DNA of 64,000 nucleotides, taken from positions 124,001 through 188,000 of the forward strand of contig NZ_UYXQ01000003.1 of NCBI RefSeq assembly GCF_900624995.1, read 5' to 3'. The position numbers and the translations under genes were made by a program. This document shows positions 55,357-63,634 of this stretch, piece after piece (position 1 is the first letter of the stretch; every line of letters begins with the position of its first letter). Source of the DNA: Pseudomonas antarctica. Lineage in GTDB: Bacteria > Pseudomonadota > Gammaproteobacteria > Pseudomonadales > Pseudomonadaceae. Under the pieces are notes generated by a model. That model was given only the letters and a program-made list of their open reading frames with translations, was not told where the DNA came from and searched no databases.

Positions 55357-55632
55357 ATGTCCAAACAAACCACCCGCCCCACCACCTTCGGCCCCAGCGA
55401 CCGCAGTGAAGCCCCCCTTTTTTGCGTACAACCCGGCATTCCCATCGAACATGCACTGGAACATGCCAGTTATGTTTTGGGCACCGCGCGCGTGCTCACC
55501 CTGGCGGCTCAAGACTTATGCACCGAACACCAGAGCTACCTGAATTGGGCCAGCCTGCAATTGGCTGAAACAGGACTGGCTTTGGTTGAGGCCTCCATCG
55601 AGGGCTTGCAGGCAGACTCTTCTACTCAGTAA
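55357..55632 (+). CDS. DUF3077-like small protein
   Basis: This 91-residue acidic, helical protein starts MSKQTTRPTTFGPSDR. Its central segment LFCVQPGIPIEHALEHASYV, followed by about 45 helix-forming residues, resembles the Pseudomonas DUF3077 family, whose function is unknown. ATAGGAG precedes ATG 55357. The frame is open upstream to 55240 but that part overlaps the leader ORF in another frame and is not needed. It is probably a cytoplasmic, possibly regulatory, protein. Confidence 0.75.
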   Translation: MSKQTTRPTTFGPSDRSEAPLFCVQPGIPIEHALEHASYVLGTARVLTLAAQDLCTEHQSYLNWASLQLAETGLALVEASIEGLQADSSTQ

Positions 55633-55639
55633 GTAAGTC

Positions 55640-55721
55640 TTCGCAGGCAAGCCTGCTCCCACAGGGGAATGCATTCCAAGGGTGTACCCGGTCCAACTGT
55701 GGGAGCGGGCTTGCTCGCGAA
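55640..55721. repeat. two REP sequences in reversed pairing
   Basis: TTCGCAGGCAAGCCTGCTCC onward at 55640-55664 and CTGTGGGAGCGGGCTTGCTC onward at 55697-55721 face each other tail to tail, the opposite of the REPINs at 28.4 and 49.9 kb. The arms GCTCCCACAG and CTGTGGGAGC are exact complements. Confidence 0.8.
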
Positions 55722-55810
55722 GGCGTCCGCCGGGCCAACACACCTCTCACGCTACCCAATCCCACCTACGCTTAAGTTAGGATGCTCGTTCCCTATTCGA
55801 GGTGGTCTCC

Positions 55811-56275
55811 ATGTTCTTCGGCGTTCTCCTGATCATCACCTGGCTGATCCTGCTGCTGCGCTACCCCGCCAAGGCCTTGCCGGTATCGCTGGCCGCCGCC
55901 GTCGGCCTGGGTTTTGTGGCGATCTGGGTAGTGTGGCTGGACAGCCGCGAAGCCTCACAACTGTCGCGTCTGGAACTGCGCATAACCTATGCACCGCAGG
56001 AATGCCCGGCCGACCGCCCCTTGAAACTGGTGCTGATCAACGGCAACGACGTGCCTCTGACCGAGCTGCGCTGGCGGCTCGCCGCGTATGCGCCGGGCGA
56101 CACCGTGAACCTGGCCGACAACGTCTATGCGGCCCCACGTTATCGCGGCCCCGGCGAACTGCAGGCCGGCGCTACCTGGGAAGATTGCCTGCCCACCCCG
56201 CCCCTGCGCCCCGGCTACCGCCCGCAAACCCTGGAATTTCGCGCCGAGCACCTGCAAAGCAGCTTCTCGGACTGA
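55811..56275 (+). CDS. small membrane protein of unknown function
   Basis: This 154-residue protein starts at ATG 55811 (MFFGVLLIITWLILLLRYPA), with GAGGTGG upstream. A GTG at 55802 would add three residues. Two N-terminal transmembrane segments (about 2-17 and 25-45) are followed by a soluble domain with two cysteines (QECPADR, WEDCLP) and a beta-rich pattern, probably periplasmic. I do not recognise a family. It is 14 bases upstream of the SDR gene and probably co-transcribed. Confidence 0.75.
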   Translation: MFFGVLLIITWLILLLRYPAKALPVSLAAAVGLGFVAIWVVWLDSREASQLSRLELRITYAPQECPADRPLKLVLINGNDVPLTELRWRLAAYAPGDTVNLADNVYAAPRYRGPGELQAGATWEDCLPTPPLRPGYRPQTLEFRAEHLQSSFSD

Positions 56276-56289
56276 CAAAGGATTGATCC

Positions 56290-57102
56290 ATGCCCAACGT
56301 ACTCATCACCGGTTGCTCCAGTGGCATTGGCCGCGCCCTGGCTGACGCGTTTAAATCTGCCGGCTTCGACGTCTGGGCCAGTGCCCGCCGCGAGTCAGAT
56401 GTCGCCGCCCTTGCGGCAGCCGGCTTCAACACGGTGCAACTGGACGTCAACGACAGTGCGGCGCTGCAGCGCCTGGCCGAACAGCTCGGCGAACTGGACG
56501 TGTTGATCAACAATGCCGGCTACGGCGCCATGGGCCCGCTGCTCGACGGCGGCACCGAGGCAATGCAGCGCCAGTTCGAGACCAATGTGTTTTCCATCGT
56601 CGGCGTCACCCAGGCGCTGTTTGCGGCGCTGCGGCGCCGCAAAGGCCTGGTGGTGAATATCGGCAGCGTTTCCGGGGTGCTGGTCACGCCGTTTGCCGGG
56701 GCTTATTGCGCGTCGAAAGCGGCGGTGCACGCGTTGAGCGATGCCTTGCGCATGGAGCTGGCACCGTTTGGTGTGCGGGTATTGGAAGTACAGCCGGGGG
56801 CCATCGATACGCGCTTCGCGAAAAACGCCGGAGCCCAGGCTGAGCTGTTGATCAACGAAAAATCGCCCTGGTGGCCGTTGCGCGAAGGCATTCGCGCGCG
56901 CTCCCAAGCCTCGCAGAACAACCCGACCTCAGCCGAGCAATTCGCGGCGCAGGTATTGAAGGCAGTGCAACAGCCAACGCCGCCAAGGCTGCTACGGGCG
57001 GGCAATGGCAGCCGGGCGTTGCCGTTGATGGCGGCCTTGTTGCCCAAGGCGTTGCTGGAGAAGGTGTTGAAGAAACGCTTTGGGCTGAGCGGTGTGTTGT
57101 AA
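56290..57102 (+). CDS. short-chain dehydrogenase/reductase
   Basis: This 270-residue classical SDR has the NAD(P)-binding motif TGCSSGIG at residues 7-14, the NNAG structural motif (LINNAGYG), catalytic Ser in IGSVSGV and Tyr-xxx-Lys in YCASK. The C-terminal region is longer than the minimal SDR fold. The substrate is unknown. The ribosome-binding site AAAGGA lies just after the stop of the preceding membrane-protein gene. Confidence 0.88.
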   Translation: MPNVLITGCSSGIGRALADAFKSAGFDVWASARRESDVAALAAAGFNTVQLDVNDSAALQRLAEQLGELDVLINNAGYGAMGPLLDGGTEAMQRQFETNVFSIVGVTQALFAALRRRKGLVVNIGSVSGVLVTPFAGAYCASKAAVHALSDALRMELAPFGVRVLEVQPGAIDTRFAKNAGAQAELLINEKSPWWPLREGIRARSQASQNNPTSAEQFAAQVLKAVQQPTPPRLLRAGNGSRALPLMAALLPKALLEKVLKKRFGLSGVL

Positions 57103-57193
57103 GCAACCGTGAAGCCTACCTGCCAAAACACGAGATGAGTGCCATAATCGCCGCCTGCCTCTTGAAACTGACTGGCCCTACAAGGGTAATGCG

Positions 57194-58549
57194 ATGGAAA
57201 TCAGAAAAATTCGACTGAACAACGTCGGTCGTTTTACCGACTTGGAAGTCGCCTTTGCGCCTACCGAAAAACATGCGTCGAAGGTGACGGTGTTTGTGGG
57301 GAATAATGGGGCGGGGAAGACGACGATTTTGAAGTCGATAGCCACGTCGTTAAGTTGGCTGGTTGGGCGCATTCGCACTGACAATGGCGGTGGCAGTCCC
57401 ATCCAAGAAGATGTGGTCACTAATGGTGAGCGATTCGCCTCAATAGATGCTGAAGTCAGCGGTATATCTCACCCGTCAGCATCAGCTTCCGCGACCTACT
57501 CATGGACACTTGCTCGCACCTTGCGAGGCCACAAAGCAAAGGTAAATAGCTCTCTTACTAAATTAACCGAGCTGGCTGATCTCTATCGCTTTCATATAGG
57601 GTTGGTTGACGACAACGGCTCACTTCCACTTGTGGCCTTCTACCCTGTCGAAAGATCCGTCCTTGACGTTCCACTAACAATCCGAAAATCCGAAAAACCA
57701 TTCGATCAGTTTGATGGATACGAAAACGCTCTAAATGGTGGCGTAGATTTCGGACGCTTTTTTGAATGGTTCCGTGACAGAGAAGATACTGAGAACGAGC
57801 TAGGCATATCCTCAGCCGTAATGGAACAGTTGAAAAAAATCTCTAGTTCAGATGAAAAACTGGTATCTGAACTTAAAAACATGCACCTAGCATCACGCGA
57901 TCCTCAGTTAAATGCTGTGCGGTCCGCCGTCAACAAGTTTATGCCTGACTTTAGCAACCTTAGAGTCCAGAGAAAGCCTAGATTGCACATGGCCATCGAC
58001 AAGCTAGGCAGTACACTCAGTGTTTCTCAGCTTTCTCAGGGGGAGAAATCACTGATGGCACTTGTCGGCGACATTGCTCGCCGCTTGGCACTTATGAATC
58101 CATCATTGAAGAACCCACTTGAAGGAGCGGGTGTCGTCCTAATCGACGAAGTAGACCTCCATCTTCACCCTCAATGGCAGCGCCGTCTGATCCAGCAACT
58201 CACTGAAACCTTCCCCAACTGCCAATTCATCCTGACAACGCATTCTCCACTGGTGATCAGCGATACAAAGGATGTTTTGTGCTACGTCCTCGACGACGGT
58301 GAACTAGAAGAGCGCACCGGTCTCTACGGTCTAGACGCAAATCAGGTCCTGCGCAGCGTCATGGACACCGATGCACGCAACAGCGAGGTGCAGGACCGCC
58401 TAGATCGTCTACTGGATCTGCTGCAAGACAAAAAATTGAAAGAGGCTAAGGCTCTTTTCGAAGAACTTTCAGCAGACCTCCCCCCAGGTCATATTGAGCT
58501 AACTAAAGCATCCCTCCTAATTCGCAAGCTGGAACTGCGCAGTGCGTAA
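57194..58549 (+). CDS. ptuA: Septu-type defence ATPase PtuA (AAA/ABC-like)
   Basis: This 451-residue AAA_21-type ATPase has Walker A GNNGAGKT (36-43), a signature-like LSQGEKSLMAL, Walker B VVLIDEVDLHLHP and the His switch LTTHSPL. This OLD/RecF-like ATPase pairs with an HNH protein in Septu anti-phage systems and in some retron systems. The gene is AT-richer and uses rarer codons than its neighbours, suggesting transfer. It overlaps the HNH gene by eight bases. No reverse transcriptase is nearby, so a stand-alone Septu-like module is the better reading. AAGGG precedes ATG 57194. Confidence 0.82.
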   Translation: MEIRKIRLNNVGRFTDLEVAFAPTEKHASKVTVFVGNNGAGKTTILKSIATSLSWLVGRIRTDNGGGSPIQEDVVTNGERFASIDAEVSGISHPSASASATYSWTLARTLRGHKAKVNSSLTKLTELADLYRFHIGLVDDNGSLPLVAFYPVERSVLDVPLTIRKSEKPFDQFDGYENALNGGVDFGRFFEWFRDREDTENELGISSAVMEQLKKISSSDEKLVSELKNMHLASRDPQLNAVRSAVNKFMPDFSNLRVQRKPRLHMAIDKLGSTLSVSQLSQGEKSLMALVGDIARRLALMNPSLKNPLEGAGVVLIDEVDLHLHPQWQRRLIQQLTETFPNCQFILTTHSPLVISDTKDVLCYVLDDGELEERTGLYGLDANQVLRSVMDTDARNSEVQDRLDRLLDLLQDKKLKEAKALFEELSADLPPGHIELTKASLLIRKLELRSA

Positions 58550-59171
58550 GATCACCAAAGGAAATGAACCCGTAGCGCTGACGCAATGGAGACGCGTACA
58601 CCCGAGGGGACGCTACCCCGAGTTATCGCACATTGAAAGAAACGCCATTCGCCAAGCTTGTATAGAAGAGCAATACGGCCTATGTGCCCACTGCTGCAAC
58701 GCAATTGCACTGAATAGCGCTCACAACGAGCATGTAGAGGCGCAAAGAGATGCCCAAAACCGCACGGTGGACTTCTCCAACATCGTAGCGAGCTGTAATC
58801 GACCTCAACAATGCGGGAACGCGCACGCACATCAGGCATTGCCACTCACCGCACTGATGGATGAATGTGAAACAGAGCTAAAATTTTATCTTTCAGGGCG
58901 AGTGGAAGGGTTGAGCCCAAGAGCGATCACGTCTATTCAGGTTCTGAATTTAGGGGATAGCCGCGAGAAAAACCGGGCGCTGTTCAATGATCGGCGAGAC
59001 ATCATCAATGCGCTTCTTTTCAACAGCCGCATGGATGGTTCTGATCTCACTATAGAAAACATTGACCTGCTGACAATTCTTGAGGAAGAACTGCAACAAC
59101 CGGATGAGAACCGACAACTCAAACCATTCTCTCCGGTCTTGATAAACGTTATTCGCCAAATCAGCGCCTGA
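58542..59171 (+). CDS. ptuB: Septu-type HNH endonuclease PtuB
   Basis: This 209-residue protein starts at GTG 58542 (MRKITKGNEP), the beginning typical of the TIGR02646 HNH family found with PtuA-like ATPases. Zinc and active-site residues are visible: Cys48 and Cys51 (LCAHC), His61 and His64 with Glu66 (AHNEHVEAQ), Asn80, Cys85 and Cys91 (SCNRPQQCGNAH). It is expected to degrade nucleic acid when released by or activated with PtuA. It ends two bases before the convergent LysR gene, so the module fits tightly between older genes. Confidence 0.8.
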   Translation: MRKITKGNEPVALTQWRRVHPRGRYPELSHIERNAIRQACIEEQYGLCAHCCNAIALNSAHNEHVEAQRDAQNRTVDFSNIVASCNRPQQCGNAHAHQALPLTALMDECETELKFYLSGRVEGLSPRAITSIQVLNLGDSREKNRALFNDRRDIINALLFNSRMDGSDLTIENIDLLTILEEELQQPDENRQLKPFSPVLINVIRQISA

Positions 59172-59173
59172 CC

Positions 59174-60031
59174 CTACCCCTTCATAAAATCAATAAACGC
59201 CCGCACCTTCAGCGGCAAATGCCGCGTATCCGGGTACATCGCATAAATCCCCTGCGGCGCAAAGCGATGGTCGGCCAATAGCCGCACCAGCCGCCCCGCG
59301 TCCAAGTCCTCCTGCACCAGCCACTGCGGCAGCACCGCCACGCCGTGACCGCGCACGGCGAACGCCTGAAGCACGGCCGCGCTGTCGGCCACCAGTGCCG
59401 TAGGGCCGGTGCGGTATTGATGTTCGCCACCGGCCGGGTCGATCACACTCAGTTCCGTCAAACGGCCATGACCCAGCTTGGGCACCTGTTCCAACGCATC
59501 CAGCGTTTGAACCCCGGCAAATTCAGGCGCCGCCACCGCCAATACCTCGAAGGTCGACAACTGCACCGCGCGGTGGTTGGAGTCCAGCAGGCGGCCCAAC
59601 CGAATCGCCACGTCAAAGCGTTCCGAGATCAAATCGGCGTGGGTGGAGGATGTGGATAAGTGAATATTCAGGTCCGGGTGCAAGCGGCGGAAGGCTTCCA
59701 CCGCCGGGGCGACCACCGCCAGCGCGTATTCCACGGTGGTGGTGATGCGCAGCGTGCCTTTGAGCTGGGCGTGTTCGGATCGCGCTTCTTCCACGGCCAG
59801 GCGGGCTTCTTCGAGCATCCGTGTGCAACGCAGGTAGAAGCGTTCGCCGGCGTCGGTCAGCGCCAGTTGGCGCGTGTTGCGGGTCAGCAGGGTGACGCCC
59901 AGTTCCGCTTCCAGGCGCTTGAGGTTGAAGCTGACCACGGCGCGCGTCTGGCCCAGCATATCCGCCGCTGCAGTGAGCGAACCGGCTTCTACTACAGCCT
60001 TGAAGGTGTCGAATCGGTCCAGGCTGACCAT
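59174..60031 (-). CDS. LysR-family regulator
   Basis: This 285-residue LTTR has an N-terminal winged helix (FKAVVEAGSLTAAADMLGQTRAVVSFNLKRL) and a periplasmic-binding-fold effector domain. It is divergent from an MFS exporter, with a 23-base palindrome between them, so it probably regulates that exporter and itself. The inducer is unknown. It converges on the ptuB end. Confidence 0.9.
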   Translation of the reverse strand: MVSLDRFDTFKAVVEAGSLTAAADMLGQTRAVVSFNLKRLEAELGVTLLTRNTRQLALTDAGERFYLRCTRMLEEARLAVEEARSEHAQLKGTLRITTTVEYALAVVAPAVEAFRRLHPDLNIHLSTSSTHADLISERFDVAIRLGRLLDSNHRAVQLSTFEVLAVAAPEFAGVQTLDALEQVPKLGHGRLTELSVIDPAGGEHQYRTGPTALVADSAAVLQAFAVRGHGVAVLPQWLVQEDLDAGRLVRLLADHRFAPQGIYAMYPDTRHLPLKVRAFIDFMKG

Positions 60032-60045
60032 CGGCCACCCCCTCC

Positions 60046-60068
60046 TTTGTCAAAATATTTTTGACAAA
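60046..60068. promoter_or_regulatory. candidate LysR-type operator
   Basis: TTTGTCAAAA and TTTTGACAAA are exact complementary ten-base arms around TAT. The site is 14 bases upstream of the lysR-type gene and 74 upstream of the MFS gene. It fits the T-N11-A layout of LysR sites, and its closeness to the regulator's start suggests autoregulation. Confidence 0.6.
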
Positions 60069-60142
60069 CTAACAGGCAAACCGGCGTATCCCAAACCCTG
60101 CAAGCGGCCTACCCTGCCCGCTTCATTTGCAGGATCGCGTTC

Positions 60143-61333
60143 ATGACCTACCGCTCGAAAGTCGCCTGGATCTTTTTACTCGGCTTCGCCCTGGACCTGG
60201 TGAACATGTTTGTCGCCACGGTTGCATACCCGGATATTGCCCGCGAGTTGCATGCCTCGGTCACGCAATTGGCCTGGATTAGCAACGCCTACGTGCTCGG
60301 GCTGACCGTGATCATTCCCTTGAGTGTGTGGCTGGCGGCGATCCTGGGTGAACGAACGCTGATCGCAGCAAGCCTGCTCTTATTTGCGGGGGCGTCGGTG
60401 ATGGTGGGCCAGGCAGGTTCAATCGAAGCGCTGATTGGCTGGCGGGCGCTGCAAGGCTTGGGTGGCGGACTGCTGATCCCCGTGGGCCAAGCCCTGGCTT
60501 ACCGGCACTATCCAGCGGCAGAACGCAGCCAATTGACGGCGCGGGTGATGTCGGTGGCGCTGCTGGTACCGGCGCTGTCGCCAGCCTTGGGCGGGTTGGT
60601 TGCCGACAGTGTGTCGTGGCGTTGGATCTTCTATGCCAACCTGCCGCTGGCGTTGCTCACGCTGCTGCTGGCACTGCTGTGGATAAAACCTGACGCGCCA
60701 GCAACGGTGCGCCCGAGCTTGGGGCTGGGCAGTATTTTCAAACAGATTCGTAGCCCGATGCTGCGCGTGGCGATGCTGGTCTACCTGTTCATTCCCGGTG
60801 TATTTATCGGCACCAGCCTGATCGCTATCCTCTACCTGCGCGGCCTGGGTTACGACGCCACACACACCGGCGCGCTGATGTTGCCGTGGGCGCTGGCGTC
60901 GGCGCTGGCGATTTTCCTGAGCAAAAAACTGTTCAACCGCTACGGCCCAAAACCTTTGCTGCTGGCGGGCATGGCGCTGCAATGTGTCGGCATCGTGCTG
61001 CTGACAAAACCCGAACCGGCCGTGATTATTCTGGCCTACGCGTTGATGGGCCTGGGCGGCAGCCTGTGCAGCAGCACCGCGCAGACCCTGGCGTTTCTCG
61101 ACATACCCGCCGAGCGTATGGGCCATGCCAGCGCCCTGTGGAACATCAATCGGCAAGTCAGCTTCTGCCTGGGCGCTGCCGCCCTCAGTGCGTTGTTGTC
61201 GGCCTTGGATTCCTTCGCCATAACCTTCACGATGGCCGCAGCCCTGACACTGTTGCCCCTTTTTGCCGTGTTGCGCCTGGATGCGTCCAGGGTACGCACA
61301 CTGCTTCACCCTGCCAGCGAGTCCCAGCAATGA
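60143..61333 (+). CDS. MFS multidrug-type exporter (DHA2/EmrB-like)
   Basis: This 396-residue membrane protein has about twelve hydrophobic segments. Motif A-like and motif C-like blocks are seen as WRALQGLGGGLLIPVGQAL and VPALSPALGGLVADSVSWRW, placing it in the drug-exporter branch of the major facilitator superfamily. Substrate is unknown. The stop overlaps the next gene (ATGA), so the two are co-translated. Confidence 0.88.
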   Translation: MTYRSKVAWIFLLGFALDLVNMFVATVAYPDIARELHASVTQLAWISNAYVLGLTVIIPLSVWLAAILGERTLIAASLLLFAGASVMVGQAGSIEALIGWRALQGLGGGLLIPVGQALAYRHYPAAERSQLTARVMSVALLVPALSPALGGLVADSVSWRWIFYANLPLALLTLLLALLWIKPDAPATVRPSLGLGSIFKQIRSPMLRVAMLVYLFIPGVFIGTSLIAILYLRGLGYDATHTGALMLPWALASALAIFLSKKLFNRYGPKPLLLAGMALQCVGIVLLTKPEPAVIILAYALMGLGGSLCSSTAQTLAFLDIPAERMGHASALWNINRQVSFCLGAAALSALLSALDSFAITFTMAAALTLLPLFAVLRLDASRVRTLLHPASESQQ

Positions 61334-61731
61334 TTGATTACAGCGATTTTTTTGAGGAAGTGATCCAGACCCACGTCGAGATCGAGCAATGGTTTGCCGG
61401 CGTTGCGCCAGAAGGCACCCTGGAAACCTTGCTTGCGCGCTTTTCACCCGAATTCAGCATGGTCGCACCCGCCACCGGCACGAGAGTGAATGCAGCCGGG
61501 GTTAAAGCGTTGTTCACGCGCCTGGGCGGCATGCGCCCGGGGTTGAAGATCACCTTGAGCGAAATGGCCGGCATTGACCGCCATGCACGCGGCGCGACGG
61601 TGACTTACCGCGAACATCAGGTTGACGACAGCGGCACGCAAACCGATCGCCGTGCCACCGTGGTGTTTGAAAAACAGGCCAGCGGTGCGCTGTTGTGGCG
61701 CCATTTGCACGAAACCTTCATCAAGGCCTGA
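61330..61731 (+). CDS. NTF2-like/DUF4440-like protein
   Basis: This 133-residue protein starts MIDYSDFFEEVIQTHVEIEQ. It has the helix-then-beta pattern of the NTF2-like superfamily (RFSPEFSMVAPATGTRVNAA; GALLWRHLHETFIKA). The four-base overlap with the MFS gene suggests a shared role, for example binding or modifying the exported compound, but this is only inferred from position. Confidence 0.8.
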   Translation: MIDYSDFFEEVIQTHVEIEQWFAGVAPEGTLETLLARFSPEFSMVAPATGTRVNAAGVKALFTRLGGMRPGLKITLSEMAGIDRHARGATVTYREHQVDDSGTQTDRRATVVFEKQASGALLWRHLHETFIKA

Positions 61732-61744
61732 CGCGGTCAAAAAA

Positions 61745-61815
61745 TGTGGGAGCTGGCTTGCCTGCGATAGCGGTGGGTCAGTTGCACATCCTTCAACTGA
61801 CAGTCCCCCATCGCA
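61745..61815. repeat. REP sequence with attached hairpin
   Basis: TGTGGGAGCTGGCTTGCCTG at 61745 is a REP variant. It runs into GCGATAG and a stem formed by GTCAGTTG and CAACTGAC, closing near TCGCAG at 61811-61816. It lies just after the NTF2-like gene. Confidence 0.65.
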
Positions 61816-61875
61816 GCATAGGTATCTACACATCTTTTTACGGGTTGGATTCTTTGGTTGTCGCGGGGGCGCGGG

Positions 61876-62475
61876 GTACATATCCGTTATTTGGGTAACG
61901 GCTGCTATGGGTTCCGCTCTTACAGCGGGTCACTTTTGGAAAAGAGCCCGGAATGCCGGCCCAGCCAAAAGTAACCAAAAGGGCTCTTGCCCCACCACTC
62001 GGCACCTCGCTCACGCTTCGGTGTGCCCTCACGCAGGCGGTGGGTCAGTCAGCTCATGTGTAACTGACCCACCGCCTTCGCGAGCAAGCCCGCTCCCACA
62101 GTTGGATCTCAGTACATCAGACAGAGAGTGTGCTGCTGTACTTTTGCCCTGCTTTTGCTTCTACCACTCAGGTCGGCTACTAGGCCGCCGTGCTGTAGAT
62201 TTTGATCTTGATCTGACAGGCCCCGTTAACCACGATGGCCGAACGCAGGCTTGAATCCGTGGGTAACCCGGCAGGACGCCGAGTTAGCCGCGATGGGCCA
62301 AGGATGGCCCATGGCGGCGGCCCACGGATTCAAGCCTGCGTGCGGGCATGCCGAGCCTAGGCGAGGCACCGAGTGATGGGGCGAGGTCTTTTTGGTTACT
62401 TTTTGGTCCTTCAAAAAGTGACCCGCTGTAAGAGCGGAACCCTAAGCAGCCGTTACCGCAGCAACGGATATGTAC
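61876..62475. repeat. 600-base palindromic element with nested repeats
   Basis: The outer ends are GTACATATCCGTT and its exact complement. Homology between the two halves continues inward for roughly 160 bases with mismatches (GGTTCCGCTCTTACAGCGGG, AAAGTAACCAAAA, CACTCGG). Inside are a hairpin of GGCGGTGGGTCAGT with its complement (62036-62072), a half REP (62077-62101), and another hairpin of GCAGGCTTGAATCCGTGGG with its complement (about 62251-62341). No ORF is supported. The short element at 36851-36977 shares the outer blocks. Confidence 0.82.
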
Positions 62476-62562
62476 TCAATCTACCTAAACCATCGCAGGC
62501 TAAAAGCAACACAAAAAGTTGCGCAGACACCCATGGCTATCGCAGGCAAGCCACACACACAT

Positions 62563-63423
62563 TCAGTTTTGCGTCGGGTCAACGATGACGGTGCAGGTCA
62601 TCCCCGCCGCCAGCAGCACGCCTTCGGGCACTTCATCAATATGAATCCGCACCGGCACGCGCTGGGCCAGGCGCACCCAGTTGAAGGTCGGGTTCACATC
62701 GGCGATAAGTTCCCGGCTTTCAGGGTTGTCACGGTCGTATATACCGCGCGAGATGCTTTCCACGTGGCCCTTGAGCGTCTCGCCGCTCATCAATTGCATA
62801 TCGGCCTTATCACCGACTTTGACGTGGGGCAGCTTGGTCTCTTCAAAGAAGCCATACACCCAGAACGAGTTCATATCGACCACGGCCATCTTGGCTTCGC
62901 CGATGCGCGCATAGTCGCCGCGGTGCACGTTGAGGTTGGTGACGTAGCCGTCCACCGCTGCCACCACTTGGGTACGCTTGAGGTTGAGTTCGGCCGCTTC
63001 CAGCTGCGCCAGCGCATGTTGGTAATCGGCCAGGGCCGAGTCAGCAATGTTGCTGGCGTCGTCGCGGTTTTCCCTGGAGATCACCAACGCGTCGAGGTCC
63101 GCGCGGCGGTGGGCATTGACCTTGCGCATCTCCCAGGTGGCTTTGCGCGAGGCGACCAGCGATTGCGCCTGCTTGACCGCGATGCGGTAGTGCTCGGGGT
63201 CGATCTGCATCAGCAGGTCGCCCCTTTTCACCAACTGGTTATCACGCACCGGCACGTTGACCACCTCCCCGGTAACGTCGGCGGCGACGTTGATGATATC
63301 GGCGCGCACGCGGCCGTCGCGGGTCCACGGCGTCTCCATGTAGTGCACCCACAATGTGCGGCCAATCCAGATCGCCAAAGCCAGTAACAGCAAGGTCGCG
63401 AGCAGGCTGAAAAACTTTTTCAT
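62563..63423 (-). CDS. HlyD-family periplasmic adaptor of an AaeA-like efflux pump
   Basis: This 286-residue membrane-fusion protein has one N-terminal transmembrane helix (FFSLLATLLLLALAIWIG), a lipoyl/barrel-sandwich hybrid domain (INVAADVTGEVVNVPVRDNQ; VVAAVDGYVTNLNVHRGDYA), a helical hairpin between the halves and a beta-barrel. It pairs with the FUSC protein and DUF1656 protein encoded just upstream, the order seen in aaeAXB (p-hydroxybenzoate efflux). It is the last gene of the operon. Confidence 0.9.
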   Translation of the reverse strand: MKKFFSLLATLLLLALAIWIGRTLWVHYMETPWTRDGRVRADIINVAADVTGEVVNVPVRDNQLVKRGDLLMQIDPEHYRIAVKQAQSLVASRKATWEMRKVNAHRRADLDALVISRENRDDASNIADSALADYQHALAQLEAAELNLKRTQVVAAVDGYVTNLNVHRGDYARIGEAKMAVVDMNSFWVYGFFEETKLPHVKVGDKADMQLMSGETLKGHVESISRGIYDRDNPESRELIADVNPTFNWVRLAQRVPVRIHIDEVPEGVLLAAGMTCTVIVDPTQN

Positions 63424-63433
63424 CGGGGCATTC

Positions 63434-63634
63434 TCAACGGTAGACGGTCAGCGCCAGGGCGCCGAACAAGCAAACGAACAGGCTCAGGCGCAACAACGCC
63501 GGGTGCCAGAAAAAACGGTACAGGTCGAACCCGGCCAGGAAGCGATCCAGGGCCCAGGCAAGCGCGGCCGCGATCAAGAACATCAAGGTCATGGTCGGCA
63601 TGTAGAGGCCGTGAAAGGCTATTTCACGCGGCAT
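63434..63634 (-). CDS. DUF1656 small membrane protein (AaeX-like)
   Basis: This 66-residue protein has two transmembrane segments (MTLMFLIAAALAWAL and LSLFVCLFGALALTV), starting MPREIAFHGLYMP. This is the small DUF1656/AaeX component always found between FUSC and HlyD genes. It overlaps the FUSC gene end by 11 bases. Confidence 0.92.
   Translation of the reverse strand: MPREIAFHGLYMPTMTLMFLIAAALAWALDRFLAGFDLYRFFWHPALLRLSLFVCLFGALALTVYR

Noticed and set aside
57194..59171. Retron instead of Septu
   Set aside because: No reverse transcriptase frame and no msr/msd-like structure was seen within several kilobases on either side.
61838..62414. Short minus-strand frames within the 600-base palindromic element
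   Set aside because: They follow the repeat structure, lack ribosome-binding sites and have no conserved motif.
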